This document shows, one piece after another, positions 1-7,249 of a DNA stretch of 64,000 nt. Source of the DNA: Chryseobacterium gleum (GTDB lineage: Bacteria; Bacteroidota; Bacteroidia; Flavobacteriales_D; Crocinitomicaceae). How positions within the stretch are numbered: position 1 is the stretch's first letter; each line of letters starts with the position of its first letter. The position numbers were made by a program, and so were the translations under genes. The notes beneath the pieces are model-generated. The model made no database searches. It was not told the origin of the DNA and worked only from the letters and a program-made list of their open reading frames with translations. The stretch lies in assembly GCA_945897805.1 (NCBI GenBank), contig CAMDFX010000003.1, forward strand, positions 1 through 64,000, read 5' to 3'.

Positions 1-1678
1 CCGTGTAATCATGTGTTTCTCCATAGGTACCTGTTGAGCAACCATTTGCACTCGTCCAGGTTGTAAAGTATGCTCCTCTGACTCTCATTCTGTGATTTCC
101 CAATGTTGCAGTACCTGAAATAGAAATACTACTTGTAGTAGTACCTGTACTTGAGGCAGCAAAATTACCAAGGAATTCCCCTGCATCTGAAAAGCTTCCA
201 TTGTCATTATAATCTATCCACCATCCAAAAGCATCACTGATTAAGTAAGCACTTGTGATTGTAAATGAGTAGTTTCCTCCTTGGGCAAAATTTACAGTTG
301 TACCGGTGTAGTCGGTATAACCTGTCGAACAGCCGGTAGCTGTTTGATTCAGATTAGAAACGGAGATATTATTAATATAGCCATAAGAACAAGCTGGAGA
401 TTGCAATGATGTGGTGCAATATGTTGCCGGAGGTGCCGATGTAGTCTGACTATTGCTTGCCTGTGTTATGGGCCTGAACCAGCATGGGCCACTGGTGTTT
501 TGATAGGCTATTACCCAGTAATAATATGGAGTACTGGCCGTTAAGCCGGTGCTATTAAATGCTACAGAACTGCCAAGGGTTGTTGTGGTATTTACCACTG
601 TATATCCTGCCACAAAAGTAGTACTGCCTGCTGTAGGTAATGCAGTACCTGATGCAGGGGCTGTAGGTGCGGTGTTGGTTGTACTTCTGAGCACTACATA
701 GCCGGTTGCAGTATTACCACCATTTGTATAAGTAACATTGGTGGTGGTGGTGGTGGAAGCAACGCTGCTGAATGCCTGGAAAGATACGGTGCCGTTGGGT
801 GCCGTGCAAGAACCACCAATTGTGCCTGTAAATAGTTGAAATGCAGGTAAAGTGTTAGCGCTACAGCAACTTGAAGAACTTGAACCACTGCCACATGAAG
901 GACCACCTGTCCAAGAGGCAGAACCAGAGGATGCAAAAGCTGCTGTTGAATTATACCAAGTTGGGTCGCTTCCCCCCGTAGAGGTGTATTCTACAAAAAT
1001 TGTAAGTGCTCCAGCTGAATTGAGATTTGCACTGAAGTTGGTCGTGAATGGTATTACATACCATGTATTGGCTGTAAAAGCTGACCCTGAAAGTGCTCCC
1101 GAATATACTTGAGTTGCTGATGCAGTATTCCATGCACTTGTTGCGCTGGCGGATACTTGCATCCAAATGGTTAAAGTACCTGTCAAAGTTCCCGTGGTGC
1201 TTGGTTGCCATGCAATTCCTGTGTAGGTAGTGCTGGCATTTGGAACGTTGGGAGCATCCTGTGCTCTCAAAGCTGCACCTTGGTAACTTTGAATGCTTCT
1301 GGAGCACTTTGTCCCAGTTGATGTTCTATCAATAGGCTGATTAGTATTAGTTGACACACCTATTGTACCAAAAGTAGTAGTAGTCTGCCCTTGCACATTA
1401 AAACTATGCAACCCACCGAATAATAGCAGCAGCGCATAGATTTTTAATCCGGCAAACCGATTCGAAGTAATAAACGGAGAGCGGCTCAAAGATTTCGCAG
1501 AGCCAACGCTCGCGTCACTTTCTATAAATTGTGCATTTGCTTTTACATGCTTCCAATTAAAAAGAACTGTATTTTGAAACAGTTTTCTGAAGATATCAGC
1601 AAACGGAGATATAAAAAAGTAAATCAGAGTTGCGATTGAACGTAAACTTTGTTTAAGATTCGAGTAGCGTTTTAGCAT
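1..1678 (-). CDS. GEVED-domain surface protein, 3' end outside window
   Basis: The minus-strand frame is open from an ATG at 1678 to the window edge, giving at least 559 residues. A stretch rich in Ser, Thr and Gly contains a fibronectin-III-like part (about residues 290-400). It is followed by a GEVED-type domain recognisable from WIDYNDNGSF, HRMRVRGAY and GETHDYT near the edge. The hydrophobic signal-like segment YALLLLFGG lies unusually deep, at about residues 78-98, and ends in NVQGQ. A TTG at 1489 would give a normal 35-residue signal peptide start, so the ATG may be too early. GEVED proteins of this phylum are usually secreted adhesins or enzymes with a C-terminal T9SS tail, but the tail cannot be seen here. 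Catalytic activity, if any, is unknown. Confidence 0.8.
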   Translation of the reverse strand, partial: MLKRYSNLKQSLRSIATLIYFFISPFADIFRKLFQNTVLFNWKHVKANAQFIESDASVGSAKSLSRSPFITSNRFAGLKIYALLLLFGGLHSFNVQGQTTTTFGTIGVSTNTNQPIDRTSTGTKCSRSIQSYQGAALRAQDAPNVPNASTTYTGIAWQPSTTGTLTGTLTIWMQVSASATSAWNTASATQVYSGALSGSAFTANTWYVIPFTTNFSANLNSAGALTIFVEYTSTGGSDPTWYNSTAAFASSGSASWTGGPSCGSGSSSSSCCSANTLPAFQLFTGTIGGSCTAPNGTVSFQAFSSVASTTTTTNVTYTNGGNTATGYVVLRSTTNTAPTAPASGTALPTAGSTTFVAGYTVVNTTTTLGSSVAFNSTGLTASTPYYYWVIAYQNTSGPCWFRPITQASNSQTTSAPPATYCTTSLQSPACSYGYINNISVSNLNQTATGCSTGYTDYTGTTVNFAQGGNYSFTITSAYLISDAFGWWIDYNDNGSFSDAGEFLGNFAASSTGTTTSSISISGTATLGNHRMRVRGAYFTTWTSANGCSTGTYGETHDYT

Positions 1679-1709
1679 AATATATTTAATTTAAATCACA
1701 ATTAAATCT

Positions 1710-1723
1710 TTAGTTTAAACTAA
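1710..1723. promoter_or_regulatory. TTAGTTT/AAACTAA palindrome upstream of the GEVED gene
   Basis: TTAGTTTAAACTAA is a perfect 14-bp palindrome 32 bp upstream of the ATG at 1678. Further TTTAGTT and TTAGTTT half-sites follow at about 1727-1749. The same word occurs as an inverted repeat beside the XRE regulator gene at 54478-54501, so both may bind the same protein. This is inference from shared words in AT-rich DNA. Confidence 0.35.
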
Positions 1724-2180
1724 CTTTTTAGTTGTGGTAAACTTAGTTTAATTGAGTTGCTTCTGCAAAAAATGAGAGGTACTCAAATGGTATGCAGTTT
1801 TTTATTTCTTGCAAAATGCTTGAAATTCATTTATTTTTTGGTAATGTTTAGATGCTTTAAATTTTGACTTATATTACTGTTATTTAGTGTTTTAAATAGC
1901 TAAAAAAATGTAAGAAAAATCTACTAAAACTTTTCCATACTTACTTAAAAGTAAAAAGGAAGTTTACACTAAAATCATTTCCCATGATTTCCAATTTTGT
2001 GTTCATCTTTCAAAATTTCCAATTTCTGATTGTAAATTGCAGTCGAATAAAAGAGATTTCCTTTGAAAATAAATCACTTTTTTGGTTTAGAAGAGGATGA
2101 AATAGAAAATGCGATTTTAGCTAAAATGAAAAAAAAATATTGCCACGGTGGAGAGTTTTAAAAGGATGGGGAATTTTGGA

Positions 2181-2250
2181 GATTATTGATTAGCAAATTA
2201 GCAGATTATTGATTAGCAAATTAGCAGATTTGGAGATTAGCAAATTTAGA
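2181..2250. repeat. 23-bp tandem repeat, about 3 units
   Basis: Two perfect 23-bp units (2181-2203 and 2204-2226) beginning GATTATTGATTAGC are followed by a degenerate third unit. Slipped-strand expansion is the likely origin. Confidence 0.85.
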
Positions 2251-2423
2251 GATTGAAGATTGGATTTTTGGACAGAGGCAAGTCTTTAAAATAATCGTTA
2301 GTTGCACATTCTAATAATCGAAGACCACCTCAGGTAGCCACGAATTGAGCGCAAAGTACCGACGCAGTCAATCGAAATGTCGTCCGTCCAAAAATCCAAA
2401 AATCGAAATATCCAATCCAATTT

Positions 2424-2513
2424 AATCCGTGCATCCGTGGCTAAAAAAGAAGAGGTTTGGTACCTAAGAGCACAATTGTTTGCGCAAAAATCCGTGTATC
2501 CGTGGCTGAAAAA
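2424..2513. repeat. Paired 25-bp repeats (ATCCGTG.ATCCGTGGCT)
   Basis: The 25-bp segments at 2424-2448 and 2489-2513 differ at only two positions and are spaced 65 bp apart. Between them, GTTTGGTACCT resembles part of the 78-bp array unit at 21420-21730 in reverse orientation, so this looks like decayed dispersed-repeat DNA. Confidence 0.6.
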
Positions 2514-2662
2514 TTCGGTTGCCCTGGTTCTGAAAGGGTGCAATGTCTCAGAGATGGGCAAAATCAACGTTAGTGCATATTATTCGATTTTTACCAAAAT
2601 CATTAAACCCAGCACCGCAAAAAACTTGTGGTGAGTTTACCGAAGTAAAATTAACCCAAAGA

Positions 2663-3595
2663 CTAAGGTTGTTGATTAGCGTCTAAATATATCCAATTAG
2701 AAAAAGTAAGTATAGAATTAAATGTTGATGTTTGTTTAATCTCATTATTATCGGGAGACAGTTCTAATTCTTTAGCGTGACCTTTCCCTGTTCTGGTTAA
2801 AGTTACGTTGATTTTATAATATTTTTTGTCGCTTGAAGATAGAGCTACATTGTAAGTTAAATCTGATCTTACTCCATTGTCAATCATAACTATTTTATTT
2901 TCCGAAATGAAATAATGAGTGGCTCCACTTTCAGTCATCCAATGCCCGAGAATCGGATTTTTGCGAGAATTTATTTCTGACAACGAATTTGGACTATCTC
3001 TTTTGTATTTTAGTAAGCTTTCTAAATATGATTTTGGAATTGCAAAATTTAGATTTTGACCATCACGTAATTGACTTACAGAAATACCAACTAATTCTCC
3101 TTCAGAATTCAGAACGGGACCGCCGCTGCTTCCCGGAGAAATAGGAGCTGTCATTTGAATAAGTTTATTTCCATCAAAGTCACGTAAAGCACTTACAATT
3201 CCGTCTGAAATGGTTGCTGGTAATCCTTTAGGACTTCCAATCACAAATATTTTTTGACCAACGATTACTGTTGATGAGGAAAACTTGATAGAAGGCATAT
3301 TAATTGAAGAAACTTTCAATAATACTAAATCAGTATTTTTATCAACGGCCAAAAATCCATCTATTTTATACCTTACAGTGGAATTAGTATTATAGCAAAA
3401 TGCTTCTTCAGTATTATCAATAACGTGAAAATTTGTAGCGATTATATTCGGTGCAACAAAAAAACCTGAGCCAATGCCATTGTCTGTTTCAATTGTTACA
3501 GTTGAATTAACAACGTTTTTGTAAATAGATGACGCGTTTTGACCAAATAAAAAATTGGAAAATACAATAAATGTAATAAATGTTATGATTTTCAT
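2663..3595 (-). CDS. Secreted trypsin-like (S1C/HtrA-type) serine protease without PDZ
   Basis: The 310-residue protein starts with a signal peptide (residues 1-18, cleavage after FLFG). The chymotrypsin-fold protease domain spans about residues 22-200. The catalytic triad is visible: His57 in TNFHV, Asp89 in NTDLVLLKV and Ser157 in GSSGGP. Asn/Gly-rich oxyanion geometry and the motif SDGIVSALR are typical of DegP/HtrA-like enzymes. There is no PDZ domain; instead about 100 residues of unassigned beta-rich sequence follow, starting near GHWMTESGATHY. It should act in the periplasm or outside the cell on unfolded or secreted proteins. It stands alone, with no operon partner on either side. Family assignment is confident; the substrate is unknown. 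Confidence 0.85.
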   Translation of the reverse strand: MKIITFITFIVFSNFLFGQNASSIYKNVVNSTVTIETDNGIGSGFFVAPNIIATNFHVIDNTEEAFCYNTNSTVRYKIDGFLAVDKNTDLVLLKVSSINMPSIKFSSSTVIVGQKIFVIGSPKGLPATISDGIVSALRDFDGNKLIQMTAPISPGSSGGPVLNSEGELVGISVSQLRDGQNLNFAIPKSYLESLLKYKRDSPNSLSEINSRKNPILGHWMTESGATHYFISENKIVMIDNGVRSDLTYNVALSSSDKKYYKINVTLTRTGKGHAKELELSPDNNEIKQTSTFNSILTFSNWIYLDANQQP

Positions 3596-3703
3596 TTTAA
3601 TTGAATTTTTGTGAAATTTAATATAAAATTGAATGAATATGTACAGGAAATGTGTTCATTTATTTTAAATGCAGTGTTTGATTAATCGAACTCAGGTTAT
3701 AAC

Positions 3704-4172
3704 CTAGCGCATTTTCTGACGCTTCAACAAATATTTAAGCAATACATCGTCGTAACCAGCTTCAATATCCGCTGGCATGAAATCAATTTTGTAATTGGCG
3801 TACTTCAATTTAATTTGCTCAAAATACGCTTGAATTGCTTCTGCATATTTTTCTTTCATCGCCGCAGGTTGTAATTTCAATCGTTCTCCTGTTTCCATGT
3901 CCACGAGCGTATAAGGACGATTTTCCAACTCAAAATCAATCTCTGGTTTTTTGTCAACTACATGGAAAACAATAACTTCGTGTTTGTTGTGTTTCAAATG
4001 TTGAAAGGCATGAAAAAATGCCGTTTCCCGTTCAGGATTATCCATTAAATCTGTGAAGATGACCTCCAAACTACGCTTGTGACACAATTCTGCAATGTCA
4101 TGCAAAGCTTGAATTGAATTGGTGCTTTTTTCTCAGATTCATGGCAGATTTTCAGGTGTTTTTCCAATTTAG
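3704..4172 (-). pseudogene. Truncated second copy of the DUF58 gene 3' end
   Basis: This segment matches the 3' third of the intact DUF58 gene at 5759-6679. From HDIAELCHKRS to the terminal KRQKMR the encoded 132 residues differ at only 8 positions. Homology continues to about 4172 and then stops abruptly. In that upstream part a T-run has lost one base compared with the intact copy (six versus seven), which shifts the frame, and no start or vWA motif remains. By eye there are roughly 32 mismatches over about 465 bp, most of them silent within the coding part. It is a direct repeat of the intact gene's end and brackets the two glycosyltransferase genes. Confidence 0.9.
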
Positions 4173-4235
4173 GAGAAAGATGTCGTTTCAGATTTTATTT
4201 TTAACAATCGATAAATTTTTAGAAAGAAATTTTTA

Positions 4236-4243
4236 TAATTTTG
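4236..4243 (+). promoter_or_regulatory. Bacteroidota -7 element TAATTTTG for the glycosyltransferase pair
   Basis: TAatTTTG followed by CAAC matches the TAnnTTTG element. It lies about 28 bp before the ATG at 4271. A TTG at 4241 would lie inside the element, which argues against that earlier start. No clear -33 TTTG is seen. Confidence 0.5.
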
Positions 4244-4270
4244 CAACATTTACTATTGTGTTATGAAATT

Positions 4271-4921
4271 ATGTTGAAAAAAGCCAAAGTGTCGGTGTTA
4301 ATGACTGTTTTTAACACTAACTTTTTGTACACAAAAAGAGCAATTGACTCTGTTCTAATGCAAGATTTTCAAGATTTTGAATTAGTCATTATTGACGATG
4401 GCAGCAAGGAAAACAACCGAGAATTATTGTTAGATTACGTAGAGAAATACGAAGACAAAATCAGCTATATTCGACATAGCAATTGCGGACAATCAGAATC
4501 CATTAATCGAGGCGTTTTATATGGCTTGGGAGAATATATTTCAATTATTGACAGCGACGACGAATACAAACCAAATCATTTGAGTACTTGCCTGCGGGAA
4601 ATAAACAACCTGGACTTAATTTGCTCAACCACAGAAACAATAGTTGATAACGACAACGATTATTTTGTACCTGATAAAGACGACCAAACGAAACTAATTC
4701 ACTTAGACGAAGTCATCTTATTTGGTACACTTTTCGGAAGGAAAAAAGTGTTTACCAGCATTGATTTTAAAAAAGGTTTCGCCGCTGATGCTGATTTTTA
4801 CGAGCAAGCAACCAAACTGTTTCGGGTAAAAAAACTAGACTTGCGTACCTATATCTACCATAGAAATATTCCAGGTAGTATTTGTGCAACAATCAAAAAA
4901 GCTAATTTAATCAATACTTAA
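4271..4921 (+). CDS. GT2-family glycosyltransferase
   Basis: This is a compact 216-residue GT-A glycosyltransferase. The N-terminus KVSVLMTVFN, the nucleotide-binding strand ELVIIDDGS and the metal-binding IDSDDEY are classical family 2 motifs. The ATG at 4271 is preferred because the promoter-like element covers the upstream TTG. The protein is shorter than most GT2 enzymes and has no membrane segment, so it is probably a cytoplasmic sugar transferase for a surface glycan or protein glycosylation. The acceptor is unknown. The next gene starts 2 bp after its stop, so the two form an operon. The pair is oriented opposite to the flanking DUF58 copies and appears to be a recently inserted cassette. 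Confidence 0.85.
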   Translation: MLKKAKVSVLMTVFNTNFLYTKRAIDSVLMQDFQDFELVIIDDGSKENNRELLLDYVEKYEDKISYIRHSNCGQSESINRGVLYGLGEYISIIDSDDEYKPNHLSTCLREINNLDLICSTTETIVDNDNDYFVPDKDDQTKLIHLDEVILFGTLFGRKKVFTSIDFKKGFAADADFYEQATKLFRVKKLDLRTYIYHRNIPGSICATIKKANLINT

Positions 4922-4923
4922 AG

Positions 4924-5691
4924 ATGATTGTTGAATCGCCTCGATTTGTGCCAGATACAAATGTAGTAATGGCCTGTCTGATTTCTGGAGTGCATGATGT
5001 GAATCGCAATACTACTCTTACAGACGATAATCATCAATTGGTTAAAGAATGGGCAGAATCAATTACAGCGGCGAATTTAAAAGGTGTTATTTTTCATAAT
5101 AATTTCTCAGAAGAAACATGCAAATCGTTCGATAATGAAACGATTTCGTTTGTTAAAATCGCTTACGATACCCAATTCAATCCCAACGTATTTCGATATT
5201 TTGCTTATCGAAATTTTTTACGAGAAAACATTCAACAAATCAAGGGGATTTTTATTACTGATGTTACTGATGTCGTTCTTGTTAAAAATCCTTTTACGGA
5301 TCCTCTTTTCATTGAAAATTCATCTGCACTTTTTTGTGGAGACGAACCTAAACTGTTGAATAATGATTGGATGATTGCTCATGCTGAAAATTTACGCAAG
5401 AACATACATGATTATGCCGAATACGAAAGTAATTTTGGAGATGAAATTTTGCTTAACTGCGGAATTATTGGTGGTTCTTCCTCTTTACTGTTAGATTTTT
5501 TACATCAACTTTGTGCGATTCATCAACATGCAAATCACGATAATAAAACCGCATACACCGGCGATATGGGTGCATTCAATTATTTGGCTCGAACGCAATT
5601 TAACAGTCAATTAATCCATGGAACGCCAGTAAACACCGTTTTTAAAGAGTATGAAAACGAAAGGAATGATTGCTGGTTTAGACATAAATAG
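4924..5691 (+). CDS. Putative GT-A glycosyltransferase-like protein
   Basis: The 255-residue protein has no signal peptide. A segment reading GIFITDVTDVVLVKNPF resembles the strand plus DxD-type region with a following NPF seen in several GT-A transferases acting on nucleotide sugars. Later GDEILLNCGIIGG and TGDMGAFN resemble the acceptor-side loops of such enzymes. I do not recognise an exact family. It is translationally coupled to the preceding GT2 gene (2-bp gap), so a joint role in building a glycan is likely. The 3' side runs into the end of the DUF58 gene without an obvious terminator. Function is an inference from motif and neighbour only. Confidence 0.6.
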   Translation: MIVESPRFVPDTNVVMACLISGVHDVNRNTTLTDDNHQLVKEWAESITAANLKGVIFHNNFSEETCKSFDNETISFVKIAYDTQFNPNVFRYFAYRNFLRENIQQIKGIFITDVTDVVLVKNPFTDPLFIENSSALFCGDEPKLLNNDWMIAHAENLRKNIHDYAEYESNFGDEILLNCGIIGGSSSLLLDFLHQLCAIHQHANHDNKTAYTGDMGAFNYLARTQFNSQLIHGTPVNTVFKEYENERNDCWFRHK

Positions 5692-5758
5692 CGGTATTTA
5701 AGTCTTTTTAATTGTACTTTTCATAAACCAAATTGAAATTTTACTCAGAAATAAAAGC

Positions 5759-6679
5759 TCACCGCATTTTCTGACGCTTCAACAAATATTTAAGCAACAC
5801 ATCGTGGTAACCGGCTTCAATGTCCGCTGGCATGAAATCAATTTTGTAATTGGCGCACTTCAATTTTATTTGCTCAAAATACGCTTGAATTGCTTCTGAA
5901 TATTTCTCTTTCATCGCCGCAGGTTGCAATTTTAATCGTTCTCCTGTTTCCATGTCTACCAAAGTGTATGGACGATTTTCCAACTCAAAATCAATCTCTG
6001 TTTTTTTGTCAACTACATGGAAAACAATGACTTCATGTTTGTTGTGTTTTAAATGTTGCAAGGCTTGAAAAAATGCTGTTTCTCGTTCAGGATCGTCCAT
6101 TAAATCTGTGAAGATGACCACCAAACTGCGCTTGTGACACAATTCTGCAATGTCATGCAAAGCTTGAATTGAATTGGTGCTTTTTTTCTCAGATTCATTG
6201 TAGATTTTCAAGTTTTTTTCCAATTCACTGTACAAATATCTGTGGTGAGTCACTGATGATTTGGCTTGCGTTTGAATATCTAATTTTTCTGTAAATAAAG
6301 AAATCCCAACTGCATCACGTTGGCGTTTAAGTAATTCGATAATCGAAGCTGCCGCATAAACTGAAAATTCCAGTTTTGAAACCGGTTTGTGCTGTGGAAA
6401 AAGCATTGAACTTGAACAATCGATGACAATTTGGCAACGCAAATTCGTTTCTTCCTCGTATTTTTTGGTGAACATTTTATCAGTTCTCGCAGCCAATTTC
6501 CAATCAATGTGACGTGTAGATTCGCCAGTATTGTACAAACGATGTTCAGCAAATTCAACCGAAAAACCATGAAAAGGACTTTTGTGTAAACCCGTAATAA
6601 AGCCTTCAACAACTTGTTTAGCAAGCAATTCAAGATTTCCAAAATTGGCCAATTTCAAGCGATCAATGGTCTTATTCAT
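5759..6679 (-). CDS. DUF58 (vWA-like) protein
   Basis: This 306-residue cytoplasmic protein carries the DUF58 signature GESTRHIDWKLAART (about residues 52-66). A von Willebrand A-type metal site follows as D87-x-S89-x-S91 in VIDCSSSM, with TDLMDD further on. DUF58 proteins usually partner with MoxR AAA ATPases in membrane-protein or aerotolerance (Bat) operons. Here the only moxR in the window lies 40 kb away, and the neighbours are a glycosyltransferase cassette and rpsO, so the usual cluster is broken up. Its 3' end is duplicated at 3704-4172. The start ATG at 6679 fits the family N-terminus. Molecular role: probable chaperone-like adaptor. Confidence 0.85.
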   Translation of the reverse strand: MNKTIDRLKLANFGNLELLAKQVVEGFITGLHKSPFHGFSVEFAEHRLYNTGESTRHIDWKLAARTDKMFTKKYEEETNLRCQIVIDCSSSMLFPQHKPVSKLEFSVYAAASIIELLKRQRDAVGISLFTEKLDIQTQAKSSVTHHRYLYSELEKNLKIYNESEKKSTNSIQALHDIAELCHKRSLVVIFTDLMDDPERETAFFQALQHLKHNKHEVIVFHVVDKKTEIDFELENRPYTLVDMETGERLKLQPAAMKEKYSEAIQAYFEQIKLKCANYKIDFMPADIEAGYHDVLLKYLLKRQKMR

Positions 6680-6710
6680 GTCCCGAAAATAATGATTTTT
6701 TTCGATTAAA

Positions 6711-6750
6711 AGTCCTAAAATCCTAATATCTTAAAATCTTAAAATCTAAA
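6711..6750. repeat. Dispersed AATCTTAAAATC repeat, copy upstream of rpsO
   Basis: The region is built from AGTCCTAAAATCCTAATATC and TTAAAATC words. It is related to the segments at 7162-7229 and 9380-9507, so the rpsO-pnp locus carries the same repeat in each of its three intergenic gaps. Confidence 0.5.
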
Positions 6751-6776
6751 TTTAACCAAATTCAAAAATAAATCCT

Positions 6777-6784
6777 TATCTTTG
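6777..6784 (+). promoter_or_regulatory. -7 element TATCTTTG of rpsO
   Basis: TAtcTTTG followed by CCCC lies 45 bp before the rpsO ATG, leaving a leader of roughly 40 nt. The -33 region is only a weak TTTA. Confidence 0.5.
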
Positions 6785-6828
6785 CCCCGTCAATAATGAC
6801 TACATAATAAACATTAATTAATTTTAGC

Positions 6829-7098
6829 ATGTATTTAGCACCAGAAAACAAAACTGCAATCTTCGAAAAACACGGAGGATCAGCAACAAACACTGGGTCT
6901 GCAGAAGGTCAGATCGCTTTGTTTACTTACAGAATTTCTCACTTAACTGAGCATTTGAAGAAAAATCGTCACGATTACGTTACACAAAGATCTCTTCAAT
7001 TATTAGTAGGTAAAAGAAGAAGTTTATTGGATTACTTGAAGAAAAAAGAAATTTCAAGATACCGTGCAATTGTTAAAGAACTTGGCTTACGTCGTTAA
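6829..7098 (+). CDS. rpsO: 30S ribosomal protein S15
   Basis: The protein has 89 residues, the usual length for S15. The family motifs are visible: SAEGQIALFTYRI, LTEHLKKNRHD, the RSL.LL block and KRRSLLDYLKK, ending KELGLRR. S15 binds 16S rRNA early in assembly of the 30S platform. It is followed by pnp in the same orientation, the widespread rpsO-pnp arrangement, but a strong hairpin at 7125-7160 lies between them, so pnp may be expressed partly by readthrough or from its own start. Confidence 0.97.
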   Translation: MYLAPENKTAIFEKHGGSATNTGSAEGQIALFTYRISHLTEHLKKNRHDYVTQRSLQLLVGKRRSLLDYLKKKEISRYRAIVKELGLRR

Positions 7099-7124
7099 TA
7101 ACATTCGCATAAATAGATCAGGAG

Positions 7125-7160
7125 AGGCAATCGAAGTAATTCGCTTGCCTTTTCTATTTT
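7125..7160 (+). terminator. Hairpin terminator after rpsO
   Basis: The stem pairs AGGCAA (7125-7130) with TTGCCT (7145-7150) and, past one mismatch, CGAA with TTCG around a GTAA loop. A T-rich run follows. This could terminate or attenuate between rpsO and pnp. Confidence 0.8.
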
Positions 7161-7161
7161 A

Positions 7162-7229
7162 GGAGACAAAAGATATTAGCATGATATTAAGTCTTAAAAT
7201 CTTAATATCATAACATCTTAAAGTCTAAA
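7162..7229. repeat. Dispersed AATCTTAAAATC repeat, copy between rpsO and pnp
   Basis: GGAGACAAAAGATATTAG at its start matches GGAGACGAAAGATATTAG at 9383-9400 after pnp with one change. It then runs through AAGTCTTAAAATCTT and ACATCTTAAAGTC words. Confidence 0.6.
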
Positions 7230-7249
7230 AAAAAAGTAATAATACAAAT

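Larger units (their letters stand above)
1679..2662. other. Repeat-rich gap without a convincing gene
   Basis: The gap of nearly 1 kb holds an AT-rich promoter-side region of the preceding minus-strand gene, a 23-bp tandem repeat, two 25-bp near-identical repeats and inverted TTGGATTTTT/AAAAATCCAA blocks. Short open frames on both strands between about 2300 and 2630 lie inside the repeats and show no protein family signal. Confidence 0.6.

Noticed and set aside
694-1307. Several open frames inside the first gene
   Set aside because: They are shadows of the long minus-strand GEVED frame.
2298-2634. Short open frames on both strands in the first gap
   Set aside because: They lie inside repeats, overlap each other and show no family signal.
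4173-5758. Insertion sequence carrying the glycosyltransferases
   Set aside because: No transposase or terminal inverted repeats were seen; the flanking repeats are direct and are parts of a gene.
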